Shown here piece by piece: positions 53,456 through 64,000 of a stretch of DNA of 64,000 nt. The notes beneath the pieces were generated by a model. The model searched no databases. It saw only the letters and a list, made by a program, of their open reading frames with translations, and had not been told where the DNA came from. This DNA comes from Verrucomicrobiaceae bacterium. Its GTDB lineage: Bacteria; Verrucomicrobiota; Verrucomicrobiia; Verrucomicrobiales; Verrucomicrobiaceae. Within the stretch, counting starts at the first letter, position 1. Every line of letters starts with the position of its first letter. The DNA is taken from assembly GCA_947466075.1 (NCBI GenBank), contig CANIBP010000014.1, positions 1-64,000 of the forward strand, written 5' to 3'. A program made the translations under genes and the position numbers.

Positions 53456-55876
53456 TTACACCTTGCTACCGGCAGCGGCTGCCGCAGCGATGGCTTGCTG
53501 AGCCTTCATTTGCTCAAGCTGGGCGTCCAACACTTGGCGCTTGAGGCTGGTGCCGGTCTTCTTCGCATACCACAGGACGAGTGGGGAGGCGATGAAGATG
53601 GAGGAGTAGGTGCCGAGTAGCACACCGATGGTGATCGGCATGGCGAACTCGAGCATGGCCGGATTGCCGAGGAAGAGCAGCACAATCATTGGGGCGAGTG
53701 CCGTGGGGCCGGTAAGGAGTGTGCGGGAGAGAGTTTTGCAAATGGCCTCGTTCATCATGTCACGCATGCTGCCGCCAGTGCCCTTCTGGATCGTTTCGCG
53801 GATACGGTCGAAGACGACGATGGTATCGTTGATGGAGTAACCGGCGATGGTAAGCAGCGCACCGACGTGGATAATGCTGAGTTCCTGACCAAAAAGCACG
53901 CACAGTCCTGGAACCATGAGCACGTCATGGAACAAGGCGATGATGGCACCAAGGGCGAAGGCGAACTCATAGCGCATCATCAGATACAGGAAGATCGCGA
54001 TCAGGGCGGCGAACATGGCCCAGCAGGACTGCTTGGCGAGTTCGGAGCCGATCACGGAGCCGACGGTGGCGATGCTGGTGCCGAGAACGGTGTCGCTCTT
54101 CCACTTGCCGCCGATGGCGTTTTGGAGCACCGGGCCGCTTTTTTCCTCGCAACGGATGCTCAGATTGAGCGCACCAGTGGCGTCGCTTTTGCGCTGGATG
54201 TAGTAGCTGCCGATATCCTTGCCGTCCGGCTGCTTGAGACCTTTGAACAGGGCGTCGAACTCGGCGTCGGCGATATCCTTGCCTTTGGTCAGGGTCACAT
54301 CCACACGGCTGCCACCGCGGAAGTCGATGCCGAACCCGGCACCGCCTCTGTAGGCGAGTGTGCCAAAGGAGATCGCGGTGACGACGAGCGAGGCGATGAT
54401 GAACTTCGGAGCCGAGGACAGGATGTCGAAGATCTTGTCGGGGATGATTTTGGTCGTGTGAATCTTGTGCAGGATGTTCTTGTCCACCACCCACATGAAA
54501 ATCACGCGGGTAACGATCAAGGCGCCGATCATCGAGGAAATCAGACCAATCATGAGCGTGACGGCGAAACCTTTGACCAGACCGCCGGAGATGACGAACA
54601 GGATGAGCGCGGAGATGAGTGTGGTGATGTTCGAGTCGGCGATGGCGGAGAAGGCCTTTTCATAGGCGGCCTCCAGTGCGGCACCGAGCGTCTTGCCCGC
54701 CTCCATTTCCTCACGCAAACGTTCATAGATGAGCACGTTCGCATCCACAGCCATGCCGATGGTCAGCACGACACCAGCGATACCCGGCATGGTCAGCGTG
54801 AAGCCGAACAAGGCCATGGAACCGAACAGAATAGCGATGTTGATGACGAGACCGATGATCGCCACGATGCCGGCGAGGCGGTAGATGAACAGCATGAAGC
54901 AGGTGGTGATGATGAGTGCGGCAATGCCGATCCACTTGCCCTGATCAATCGAGGACTGGCCGTAGGCGGAGGACACCGAGCTTTCGGCGAGAATTTTCAT
55001 CGGGTTCTGCAAGGGATTGCTCAGCAAAGTGGCCAATGTGTCGGCCTCCTGCTGGCTGAAACCCTTGCCGCCACCGCCGGAGATTTCCGCCCTGCCGCCA
55101 AACTGCTTGGCGTTGAGTTGTGGTGCGGAGTGAATTCTGCCGTCCACGATGATGGCCATTTTGTTGCGGAAATGTACCGCCGCCAGATCGTCAAAGAGCT
55201 TGGCACCCTCGCTGTCGAATTGAAGCGCCACCTTGTTGCCTTCGGCATCGACCGTGCGGAAGGCTTTGGAAACGTACTTGCCCTCGATCTCCGCGGTGTC
55301 ACGGACGAGTTCGGATTTGGAAATGACCGTGCCGTCTTTGGCAGTGATGGGATCGCTGTAGTCCATCTCGACCCAGCCGGGTTCTTTGATGCCGCCACGG
55401 GCCTTGATCTGTTCCAGCTTCGAAGCGCTGTCGGGATGCACCCGGCGGAACTCGAGGTGCGCCACGGTCTGGATGGTGTCGCGCACTCCTTTGATCTCTT
55501 CTTCGGTGATGCCGGGCATTTGGATCACGATGCGGTCTGCGCCTTCTGGCTGCATGGTGAGATCTTTCTGACCATCAGGATTCAGACGTTTTTCAAGAAT
55601 CGCGATCGCCTGCTGCACATCGCTGCTGGTGACCAGTTTGGGCGTGCCGTCGTCATTCTTACCGGGAGCGAGTTGTACGATGAATTCACTGCCGCCCTGA
55701 AGGTCGATGCCGAGCTGAAGGCCCATCGTTTTCGCGGTGTAGATGGCCGAGAAGGCAGTGAGTGCGACGAGCAGCGTGCCGATCCAGCGCTTGGTCTTAT
55801 GAACGGCGGTGCCGATATAGACCAGCAGCATCAACAGGATGGAGGCACCGACGAGGAAGGTGGCGAAGGGATTCAT
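53456..55876 (-). CDS. secDF: SecDF protein translocase, fused
   Basis: An 806-residue fusion of SecD (N-terminal) and SecF (C-terminal), which use the proton gradient to pull exported proteins across the inner membrane. It has about twelve transmembrane segments, with a large periplasmic region at about 40-330. Landmarks are TMGLQLGIDLQGGSEF near the start, the SecD pore motif GMAVDANVLIYERLREE, and the SecF motif SINDTIVVFDRIRE. It is last in the tgt-yajC-secDF run. Length is normal for the fused type. Confidence 0.97.
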   Translation of the reverse strand: MNPFATFLVGASILLMLLVYIGTAVHKTKRWIGTLLVALTAFSAIYTAKTMGLQLGIDLQGGSEFIVQLAPGKNDDGTPKLVTSSDVQQAIAILEKRLNPDGQKDLTMQPEGADRIVIQMPGITEEEIKGVRDTIQTVAHLEFRRVHPDSASKLEQIKARGGIKEPGWVEMDYSDPITAKDGTVISKSELVRDTAEIEGKYVSKAFRTVDAEGNKVALQFDSEGAKLFDDLAAVHFRNKMAIIVDGRIHSAPQLNAKQFGGRAEISGGGGKGFSQQEADTLATLLSNPLQNPMKILAESSVSSAYGQSSIDQGKWIGIAALIITTCFMLFIYRLAGIVAIIGLVINIAILFGSMALFGFTLTMPGIAGVVLTIGMAVDANVLIYERLREEMEAGKTLGAALEAAYEKAFSAIADSNITTLISALILFVISGGLVKGFAVTLMIGLISSMIGALIVTRVIFMWVVDKNILHKIHTTKIIPDKIFDILSSAPKFIIASLVVTAISFGTLAYRGGAGFGIDFRGGSRVDVTLTKGKDIADAEFDALFKGLKQPDGKDIGSYYIQRKSDATGALNLSIRCEEKSGPVLQNAIGGKWKSDTVLGTSIATVGSVIGSELAKQSCWAMFAALIAIFLYLMMRYEFAFALGAIIALFHDVLMVPGLCVLFGQELSIIHVGALLTIAGYSINDTIVVFDRIRETIQKGTGGSMRDMMNEAICKTLSRTLLTGPTALAPMIVLLFLGNPAMLEFAMPITIGVLLGTYSSIFIASPLVLWYAKKTGTSLKRQVLDAQLEQMKAQQAIAAAAAAGSKV

Positions 55877-55918
55877 GAACAGGTTGGCAGGGGGTTGGGG
55901 AAATTAGGCGGATTTAGC

Positions 55919-57492
<1,574 letters not shown>

Positions 57493-57509
57493 CTACTCTC
57501 GCCGCCCTT

Positions 57510-58625
57510 ATGCTCAGAGCCGGTATCGTTGGTCTTCCAAACGTTGGTAAATCCACCCTATTCAATGCTGTCACCCGCACCCGCAAGGCGGAGGCAGCGA
57601 ACTATCCTTTCTGCACTATCGAGCCGAACACCGGCGTCGTGACCGTGCCGGATGAACGACTCGCCGTGCTTTCGAAGCTCTCTGGGTCATCGAAACTCGT
57701 CCCCGCCGCCATCGAGTTCGTGGACATCGCCGGTCTCGTCAAAGGCGCGAGTCAGGGCGAAGGTCTCGGCAACAAATTCCTCAGCCATATTCGCGAAGTG
57801 GATGCCATCGTGCATGTCGTGCGCTGCTTTGAAGACGGCGACATCACGCACGTCAGCGGCACGATCGACCCCGTGCGCGACATCGAGGTCATTAACACCG
57901 AGCTCATCCTCGCTGACATGGACGCCATCCAGCGCCGCAAGGACAAGGCCGAAAAGAATGCCAAAAGAGGCGAAAAAGACGCGAAGGCCGAACTCGCCCT
58001 CTGCGAGAAGCTGATCCCGCATTTCGATGCCGGAAAGCCTGCCGTGACGCTCGAAATGACCGATGATGAGCGCAAGCTGGTGAAATCCTTCTTCCTGCTC
58101 AGCTCCAAGCCCTGCATCTTCGCCTGCAACGTCGCTGAGAACGATCTTGCAACCGCTTCGAATGATCCTGACAACCATCCCTTCGTCGGCAAGGTGCGTG
58201 AATACGTGAAGCATGCCCACGAGGCCAGCGCCGTCGTCGTCAGCGCCGCCATCGAAAGCGAATTGATCGACCTCAGTGACGAGGAAGCCAAGGCCTACCT
58301 CGCCGACATCGGCGTGACGGACAGCGGCGTCTCCCGCCTGATTAAAGGCGTCTATGACCTCCTCGGCCTCCAGACTTACCTAACCACCGGCGAGAAGGAA
58401 ACACGCGCCTGGACCATCGTTAAAGGCATGAAAGCCCCGCAGGCTGCGGGTGTTATCCATGGTGACTTCGAGCGTGGCTTCATCGCCGGTGAAATCGTCC
58501 ACTACAACGACCTCGTCGAACTCGGCTCCAACGCGAAAGCCAAGGAAAAGGGCAAGTGGCGCATCGAAGGCAAAGAATACGTCATGCGCGACGGCGACGT
58601 CGTCGAGTGGCGCTTCAACGTGTGA
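57510..58625 (+). CDS. ychF: ribosome-associated ATPase YchF/Ola1
   Basis: A 371-residue P-loop protein of the Obg family. G1 is GLPNVGKS, G3 is VDIAGLVKGAS, and the specificity loop reads N-V-A-E-N-D rather than N-K-x-D, as in the ATP-preferring YchF/Ola1 group. A coiled-coil insertion (about 130-165, EKNAKRGEKDAKAE) and a C-terminal TGS domain (GVIHGDFERGFIAGEIV) complete it. It binds ribosomes and acts in stress responses. ATG at 57510 is chosen because the G1 loop follows directly; divergent tgt starts 98 bp upstream. Confidence 0.96.
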   Translation: MLRAGIVGLPNVGKSTLFNAVTRTRKAEAANYPFCTIEPNTGVVTVPDERLAVLSKLSGSSKLVPAAIEFVDIAGLVKGASQGEGLGNKFLSHIREVDAIVHVVRCFEDGDITHVSGTIDPVRDIEVINTELILADMDAIQRRKDKAEKNAKRGEKDAKAELALCEKLIPHFDAGKPAVTLEMTDDERKLVKSFFLLSSKPCIFACNVAENDLATASNDPDNHPFVGKVREYVKHAHEASAVVVSAAIESELIDLSDEEAKAYLADIGVTDSGVSRLIKGVYDLLGLQTYLTTGEKETRAWTIVKGMKAPQAAGVIHGDFERGFIAGEIVHYNDLVELGSNAKAKEKGKWRIEGKEYVMRDGDVVEWRFNV

Positions 58626-58647
58626 TCTGAGACGAGACGGCGTCTGC

Positions 58648-59187
58648 TCAGGGCTCTGCCCACACGCGGCCCTGTCCTGTGCGGAACGAACGTTCCAGAC
58701 TGCCAAAGAGCGAGTTCAGCGATGCTTCTTCCTTGAGCACGAATTCGATGGTGTGTGCATGCGTCGATGCCGGGTAGTTTTTCACGACCTTGGGAGTTGT
58801 CAGTTCGGGCGAGACGCGGCCAGCGGCTTGCTCGAACATTCCCTTCGCTTTTTCCAAGGCCTGCGTGCCTGCGCCCAGCGTGCTGCTGCCGGTCTCTGGC
58901 TTGTAAGGCTCTAAGAAGTAAAAGCGGACGATCTGCGCAGAATTAAGCGTGAGATTGACCTCGACCACACGTGCTACGCCATCAGAGATGTATTCATGCT
59001 TTGAGAGCGCGATGATCGAATTGCAGCGCACGATGTAGTTGCCGCCTTTGAGTCTGGCGTCCCAGAGGCCGTCACGCGTGACTTGATCCTGCTGTCCTGC
59101 CTGTCCGGTGGGAGCTTGTGCGGGTGCCGACTGGGCTTGGAGTGATAGAGGTGCAAGAAGCAGCAAGGCGGCGATTAGCGTTTTCAT
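58648..59187 (-). CDS. exported protein of unknown function
   Basis: A 179-residue protein with a signal peptide (MKTLIAALLLLAPLSLQAQ). The mature part has no family I recognise. It has a short alanine/glutamine-rich start and then a globular stretch with GGNYIVRCNSIIALSKHEY and IVRFYFLEPYKP. It ends in a charged region. It is convergent with ychF. ATG at 59187 is the start of the signal peptide; an upstream in-frame reading adds unrelated residues. Confidence 0.7.
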   Translation of the reverse strand: MKTLIAALLLLAPLSLQAQSAPAQAPTGQAGQQDQVTRDGLWDARLKGGNYIVRCNSIIALSKHEYISDGVARVVEVNLTLNSAQIVRFYFLEPYKPETGSSTLGAGTQALEKAKGMFEQAAGRVSPELTTPKVVKNYPASTHAHTIEFVLKEEASLNSLFGSLERSFRTGQGRVWAEP

Positions 59188-59417
59188 AGTGACTTCATTG
59201 TGTGGCCTACCCGTGCCGCTGGCAAGAGCTGGAAATGCCGGATCGCTGTGACAGGAACGCACAACGCCTAAAGCCGCATCATCCATCCAAACTTCCCAAA
59301 TCGTGCCGTATAGATACTGACTGAACGCCGCAAAAGCTGAACTCCTGAGCTCAAATTCTGAATCAAAGTCTCCTTCGCGCCCCGTTTAGCTTTTGAACCT
59401 GTTAACCTCTTACGTCC

Positions 59418-60797
59418 ATGTTTACCTTCACCGACAAAGGCTCCGTCACCAATTGCGATGGCATTTCGCGGCGCGACTTCCTCTCCGCAGGGACTCTCAG
59501 CGCCATCGGCCTCACGATGCCAGGCTTCGCCAAACTGAAGGCGGAGGGCAAAGTGGACTCTAAGAAGAGCAACAAGGCCTGCATCATGATCTTCAACCTC
59601 GGTGCGCCGAGCCAGCAGGATCTTTGGGACATGAAGCCGGACGCGCCGAGCGAGATTCGCGGGCCGTTCAAGCCCATCCGCACGAAGAGCAATGCCTTCG
59701 AGATCTCCGAAATCCTGCCGCTGCACGCAAAGATCGCGGACAAGTTCAGCCTCGTCCGTTCCTGCTATCACACCGCCGCTGCGGTGCATGACACCGGACA
59801 TCAGATGATGCAGACGGGTCGTCTTTTCACCGGTGGAGTGAATACACCGCACGTCGGCAGCGCGCTGGAGTTCCTGCAAGGCCGTCGCAGCGATCTGCCG
59901 GCCCACATCATTCTCCCTGAGTCGATGGGTCCCACGGGTGGCAACATGCCGCATGGCCAGGACGCCGGTTTCCTCGGCAAATCCTTCGATCCTTTCGTGC
60001 TGAACGCTGATCCGGCCGTGAAGGACTTCAAAGTGCCCGATTTGCTGCCGCCGAAGGAAATCAGCGAAGTGCGTCTCGAACGTCGCAAGCAAATGCGCGA
60101 GCTGGTGGACAGCAGCGTGCGGAATTTCGAATACAGCGAACAGGCGAAGCTCATGGACAGCAACTTTGAGTCCGCCTACCGCATCATGACCAGCACGCAG
60201 GCACGCGAGGCCTTCGATCTCACCAAGGAGCCGCTCAAAGTGCGCGAGCGTTATGGTTTGAACCGCTTCGGCCAGAGCTGCCTGCTCGCGCGTCGTCTCG
60301 TCGAGCGCGGCGTGCGTTTCGTCACCGTGAACACCTTCATCACCGTCTTTGGCGAGATCACTTGGGACATCCACGGCTCCAAACCCTTCACCAGCATCGA
60401 AGGCATGCGCGACATCGTCGCGCCGATGTATGACCAGGGCTACAGCGCCCTCATCGAGGATCTCTTCCAGCGCGGCATGCTCGACGACACCATGGTCACT
60501 TGCCTCGCCGAATTCGGCCGCACGCCGAAGATCAATCCCGCCGGTGGTCGCGACCACTGGCCGAATTGCTGGACCGTGAACTTCGCCGGCGGCGGCATCA
60601 AAGGCGGTCATGTTGTAGGCAAGTCCGACGACATCGGCGGCTACCCCACCGAGCGCCCCGTCGCCCCGAAGGAAATCGTCGCTACCATCTACCAAGCCCT
60701 CGGCGTCGATCTCCACACCGAACTCCCCGGCCCGCAAGGCAGACCCTACCCCGTCGTCGATTTCGGCACGCAGGCGATCAAGGAGCTGTTTGCGTAA
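59418..60797 (+). CDS. DUF1501 protein with Tat-type signal
   Basis: A 459-residue protein of the DUF1501 family, seen mainly in planctomycetes and verrucomicrobia and related to arylsulfatase folds. The twin-arginine signal SRRDFL (Arg18, Arg19) is near the start. MIFNLGAPSQQDLWDMKPDA, a later HDTGHQMMQTG stretch and CLAEFGRTPKIN are family-like. Function unknown; it usually sits beside a DUF1549/DUF1553 protein as here. The next gene starts 50 bases downstream in the same direction. Confidence 0.93.
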   Translation: MFTFTDKGSVTNCDGISRRDFLSAGTLSAIGLTMPGFAKLKAEGKVDSKKSNKACIMIFNLGAPSQQDLWDMKPDAPSEIRGPFKPIRTKSNAFEISEILPLHAKIADKFSLVRSCYHTAAAVHDTGHQMMQTGRLFTGGVNTPHVGSALEFLQGRRSDLPAHIILPESMGPTGGNMPHGQDAGFLGKSFDPFVLNADPAVKDFKVPDLLPPKEISEVRLERRKQMRELVDSSVRNFEYSEQAKLMDSNFESAYRIMTSTQAREAFDLTKEPLKVRERYGLNRFGQSCLLARRLVERGVRFVTVNTFITVFGEITWDIHGSKPFTSIEGMRDIVAPMYDQGYSALIEDLFQRGMLDDTMVTCLAEFGRTPKINPAGGRDHWPNCWTVNFAGGGIKGGHVVGKSDDIGGYPTERPVAPKEIVATIYQALGVDLHTELPGPQGRPYPVVDFGTQAIKELFA

Positions 60798-60847
60798 CCA
60801 ATAGGAGGCGGGTGCCATCACTCGCCAACCTCCATCGCGTTTCATTC

Positions 60848-63043
60848 ATGCTGTCTCGTCATCTTATCTTGCTTGCTCTTCTCACTTCGACGCTTCACGC
60901 CGCCGAAGCCCCGTCCTTCCGCAACACCATCCAGCCGATCCTCACACGTTGCGGTTGCGCGATGGGCGCCTGTCATGGTGCGGCAGCGGGGCAGGGCGGT
61001 TTCCGGCTTTCGCTGCGTGGTTTCGATGACGAAGGCGACTGGATCTCCATCACGCGCAGCGCAAATGGACGCAGGCTCACGCTCGAAGATCCGGCGCGCA
61101 GTTTGATCTTGCTGAAGACCGTCAAAGCGGTGCCGCACAAGGGCGACAAGCGCTTTGAGATGAATTCGGTGGAATACAAAGCCATTTCCGACTGGATCGC
61201 GGCGGGGGCACCAGGGCCGAAGGCGGATGATCCGCGCATCGTGTCGATCAGCCTCGCGCAGCCGCATCTCGTCACGCAGACGGGGAAGAGCATTCAGCTC
61301 AAAGTCACAGCGAAATTCAGCGATGGGCACAGCGAGGACGTGACGCGTTGGTCAAAGTACAATGCCACGAACGCAAGCGTGGCCACCGTCGATGACACCG
61401 GCCTCATCAAAACCACCGGCAGCGGTGAGGGCACCGTCAGCGCGTGGTATCTGAGCCAGCTCGCGCTTGCCACCATCACGATTCCAAACGCCAGCAACGT
61501 CGATCCCGCTGCCTTCGCCGCGCTGAAGCCGCGTAACTTCATCGACGAACTCACGCTGAAAAAACTATGCGAGTTGAACATCCCGCCCTCCGGCCGCGCC
61601 GAGGACCATGAGTTCATGCGTCGTGCGTTTCTCGACACCATCGGCGTTTTGCCCACGCTCGATGAAACTCGCGCCTTCCTCGCCGACAAAGCCGGTGACA
61701 AACGCGATCGCTTGATCGACGCACTGCTGCAGCGTCCCGAGTTCGTCGATTACTGGTCGCATCGTTGGAGCGATCTGCTTCTCGTGAATGGCGACAAACT
61801 CGCGCCCACCGCGATGTGGTCGTATTACAACTGGATCCGCCGTCATGTCGCCGCGAACACGCCATGGGACGCCATGGTGCGCGATCTTCTCACTGCCACC
61901 GGCAGCACGCTGGAAAACGGCGCGGGCAATTTCTTCGTCCTCAACGACGAACCCACCAAATGCGCTGAGACCGTCAGCATTGCCTTCCTTGGCACCTCCA
62001 TCGGCTGCGCGAAGTGTCACAACCACCCGATGGAAAAGTGGACCAACGAACAGTATTACGGCTTCGCCAATCTCTTTGCCCGCGTCCGGAGCAAGAACGG
62101 CACGCAGGCCGACGAGCGCGTGTTGTTCTCCGACACGCAGGGAGATCTCGTCGCGCCGCTCACCGGCAAACCGCCGCCGCCGCGCCCACTTGATGTCACC
62201 ACGCCGATCTCAGTGACTTCCACCGAAGATCGCCGCATCGTGCTCGCCAATTGGCTCACCGGTGCGGACAACAAACTCTTCCAACGCGCCATCGTGAACC
62301 GCGTGTGGGCCAATTTCTTCGGCGCAGGCCTCGTCGAAGCCGTCGATGACCTCCGCGTCACGAATGCTGCCAGCAATGAGCCGCTCTTTGCGGCCGCGTG
62401 CGATCACCTCGTGCAGCACAAATTCGATCTGAAGGCTCTCATGCGCACCATCCTGCAAAGCGAGACCTACCAGCGCAGCAGCATCACACTGCCCGAAAAC
62501 ATCCACGACCTGCGCTACGGCTCTCATTACGTCCCGCGCCGCCTGAAGGCCGAAATCCTGCTCGACACCATCAGCGAGGTCACCGCCGCGCCCACCACCT
62601 TCAAGATCGACAAACGCAACGCCAACCGCGGCACCAGTGAAAGTTACCCTATGGGCTTCCGTGCCCTGCAACTGCCCGACAGCAACATCGCCAGCTACTT
62701 CCTCAAAAGTTTCGGCCGCGCCGACCGCGTCGCCACCTGCGAATGCGAGCGCACCAACGAACCCAGCATGGCCCAGGCCCTCCACATCGCCAATGGTGAG
62801 ACCTTCAATCAAAAGCTCGCCCAAAAAGACAACCGCCTCGACACCTTGCTCGCCAGCAAGCAACCCGACGCCAAGATCATCGAAGAAGCCTATCTGCTGA
62901 CGCTCACTCGCGAACCCACCGAACGCGAACTCACCAAAGCCACCCAACTTCTCGCCACCGCCAAACCCGAAGACCGCCGTATCACCCTCGAAGACATCTT
63001 CTGGAGCCTGATGGGATCGAAGGAGTTTTTGTTTAATCACTAG
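60848..63043 (+). CDS. DUF1549/DUF1553 protein with cytochrome-like N-terminus
   Basis: A 731-residue exported protein. A signal peptide covers about 1-19. A planctomycete-type cytochrome segment has Cys37-x4-Cys42-His43, and a second motif, CAKCH, is inside the DUF1549 region. A Big_2-like immunoglobulin domain lies at about 135-215. DUF1549 follows (FMRRAFLDTIGVLPTLDE), and DUF1553 closes the chain (AEILLDTISEVT). No enzymatic role is established for the family; haem binding is suggested by the CxxCH-type motif. ATG at 60848 starts the signal peptide. It forms a pair with the DUF1501 gene upstream. Confidence 0.92.
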   Translation: MLSRHLILLALLTSTLHAAEAPSFRNTIQPILTRCGCAMGACHGAAAGQGGFRLSLRGFDDEGDWISITRSANGRRLTLEDPARSLILLKTVKAVPHKGDKRFEMNSVEYKAISDWIAAGAPGPKADDPRIVSISLAQPHLVTQTGKSIQLKVTAKFSDGHSEDVTRWSKYNATNASVATVDDTGLIKTTGSGEGTVSAWYLSQLALATITIPNASNVDPAAFAALKPRNFIDELTLKKLCELNIPPSGRAEDHEFMRRAFLDTIGVLPTLDETRAFLADKAGDKRDRLIDALLQRPEFVDYWSHRWSDLLLVNGDKLAPTAMWSYYNWIRRHVAANTPWDAMVRDLLTATGSTLENGAGNFFVLNDEPTKCAETVSIAFLGTSIGCAKCHNHPMEKWTNEQYYGFANLFARVRSKNGTQADERVLFSDTQGDLVAPLTGKPPPPRPLDVTTPISVTSTEDRRIVLANWLTGADNKLFQRAIVNRVWANFFGAGLVEAVDDLRVTNAASNEPLFAAACDHLVQHKFDLKALMRTILQSETYQRSSITLPENIHDLRYGSHYVPRRLKAEILLDTISEVTAAPTTFKIDKRNANRGTSESYPMGFRALQLPDSNIASYFLKSFGRADRVATCECERTNEPSMAQALHIANGETFNQKLAQKDNRLDTLLASKQPDAKIIEEAYLLTLTREPTERELTKATQLLATAKPEDRRITLEDIFWSLMGSKEFLFNH

Positions 63044-63070
63044 CGCGGAGCGCGGATGCCCTGATCCGCC

Positions 63071-63400
63071 TCACTTCTTCCAACTGCCGACATGAGCCAC
63101 TTGCCCATCGCTAACAACTTTAACCTCTCGCAGCACATCTGCGACGAGCGGGAGAAGATCGTTCAGACGATTGCTTGGCGAATGAAGCACAACAAGGCCG
63201 ATGGCGAACGACGCGACGTGCTGCTGGTAAATCATGTTGCTGTCGATGGTGATCAAGGCATCGAATTCCAACTCGGCGAGTCTGAGCAAGCGACCATTCT
63301 TGATGCCGCTCCAGCCTTTGTCCTGAACCGTGGCCACATCGTGCGGTTGCAGATGGTTCCGCAGGCGTCGCGGCAAGTTTTCATCAAGCAGCAAGCGCAT
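63071..63400 (-). CDS. DUF5615 PIN-like toxin
   Basis: A 109-residue PIN-like protein. The opening MRLLLDENLPRRL with Asp6-Glu7-Asn8 and a later TIDSNM with Asp53 fit the DUF5615 family, a predicted ribonuclease toxin. The DUF433 antitoxin gene overlaps it upstream by 17 bp on the same strand, the usual arrangement of this pair. ATG 63400 is chosen where homology begins; an upstream in-frame ATG at 63436 would add 12 residues and deepen the overlap. Confidence 0.85.
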   Translation of the reverse strand: MRLLLDENLPRRLRNHLQPHDVATVQDKGWSGIKNGRLLRLAELEFDALITIDSNMIYQQHVASFAIGLVVLHSPSNRLNDLLPLVADVLREVKVVSDGQVAHVGSWKK

Positions 63401-63617
63401 GTTCGGCGGCCATTGCAGTGGCTTTTGGAGCCCCAAGTTTCAAGAGCGCCTGCGCCTGCTCGCGGCTTACGGCAGGGAAGTCTTCGAGGAAGTCATCCAT
63501 CGAATCCCCCGCATCCAAATAGGTCGAAAGTGTGCTCACCGGCACCCTGGTGCCAGTAAAGCAAGGCAATCCGCCAACCCTGTCCGGGTCCGTCCAAACA
63601 ATCTGATCAACATTCAT
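63384..63617 (-). CDS. DUF433 antitoxin-like protein
   Basis: A 77-residue protein of the DUF433 family (IVWTDPDRVGGLPCFTGTRV), a small helix-turn-helix antitoxin paired with DUF5615. It overlaps the toxin by 17 bp, so they are translated together. Its start codon at 63615-63617 shares two bases with the divergent ATG of the cytochrome gene at 63616. Confidence 0.88.
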   Translation of the reverse strand: MNVDQIVWTDPDRVGGLPCFTGTRVPVSTLSTYLDAGDSMDDFLEDFPAVSREQAQALLKLGAPKATAMAAEHALAA

Positions 63618-64000
63618 GAAGGCATTATCTCCTCTGCGAATCCTCTTTCAACTCCTGCTTTTGAGCATGGTGGCTACCGTCCACGCCCAAAGCGTCGATT
63701 ACACGAAGCAAATCGTCCCATTCTTCGACACCTACTGCATTGACTGCCACAGCGCCGATGACGCGGATGGTGAATTCGTCTTGGACACCTTTGCAGCGCT
63801 GATGAAAGGTGGGAAGGAAGGTGCCGCCATCGTAGTGGGTAAGGGCAACGAGAGCATGCTGGTGAAGTTCCTCGAAGGGCGTTCGGGTCGCGGCGGGAAG
63901 AACGAATTCATGCCGCCGGGCAAGCGCGAGAAGCTGAAGGCGGAGGAGATCGCACTGATCAAAGCGTGGATCGATGCGGGTGCGAAAGGTCCGATCATCG
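63616..64000 (+). CDS. planctomycete-type c-type cytochrome domain protein (partial)
   Basis: The gene runs off the window end; 128 residues are visible. A signal peptide (MKALSPLRILFQLLLLSMVA, cut after VHAQ) precedes a short cytochrome domain with haem motif CIDCH (Cys41, Cys44, His45). A methionine-containing stretch follows (NEFMPPGKRE), as expected for axial ligation. Family members are usually the N-terminal part of large verrucomicrobial and planctomycete proteins with DUF1549, DUF1553 or propeller domains, so more domains are expected to the right. The ATG at 63616 is the only start that keeps a complete signal peptide. Confidence 0.88.
   Translation, partial: MKALSPLRILFQLLLLSMVATVHAQSVDYTKQIVPFFDTYCIDCHSADDADGEFVLDTFAALMKGGKEGAAIVVGKGNESMLVKFLEGRSGRGGKNEFMPPGKREKLKAEEIALIKAWIDAGAKGPII

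Overview
The window looks like chromosomal DNA of a verrucomicrobium (Verrucomicrobiaceae or Prosthecobacter-like). This is an inference. It rests on the paired DUF1501 and DUF1549/DUF1553 proteins with planctomycete-type cytochrome domains at the right end, the many exported beta-propeller and hydrolase proteins, a G+C-rich composition, and the near absence of Shine-Dalgarno motifs before otherwise clear ATG starts. No rRNA, tRNA or CRISPR array was recognised.

Layout. 1-3.1 kb is an accessory block: a small XRE regulator, an excisionase-like HTH protein, a tyrosine integrase and an A/T-richer gene for a TIR-like protein that abuts the pyc stop codon. 3.1-6.6 kb is pyruvate carboxylase. 6.8-17.2 kb is a one-direction cluster of transglutaminase-like proteins, circularly permuted ATP-grasp proteins and alpha-E proteins in two consecutive sets. 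It is headed by a transglutaminase-DUF2126 gene that carries a frameshift near 8358. 17.2-20 kb holds a divergent SDR-type protein and formate-tetrahydrofolate ligase. 20-24.2 kb is a peptide-type ABC transporter whose two permease halves appear fused. 24.3-31.8 kb holds exported proteins, an orphan OmpR-type regulator, a serine hydrolase and an APC permease.

31.9-40.6 kb is the strongest candidate for an undescribed system. Seven tightly packed co-directional genes encode a PqqD-like protein, an ATP-grasp ligase, a LysA-like PLP decarboxylase, a urea-transporter-like membrane protein fused to a LytM/M23 domain, an exported TPR protein, a CapK/PaaK-like adenylating enzyme, and a second urea-transporter-like protein fused to TPRs. 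The set suggests recognition, activation, ligation and decarboxylation of an amino-acid-derived molecule coupled to membrane transport or cell-wall work. The product is unknown.

40.6-53.2 kb is mixed: an exported N-formylglutamate amidohydrolase-like protein, a PQQ-propeller protein, an SGNH hydrolase, a GxxExxY protein flanked by related palindromes, ssb, a Xer recombinase, phosphatidylserine decarboxylase, an RGG/acidic protein, dihydropteroate synthase, a PHP phosphatase, a HAD phosphatase and an L,D-transpeptidase. 53.4-58.6 kb is housekeeping: the classical tgt-yajC-secDF order followed by ychF. 59.4-64 kb holds DUF1501, DUF1549/1553, a DUF433/DUF5615 toxin-antitoxin-like pair and the start of a c-type cytochrome gene cut by the window end.
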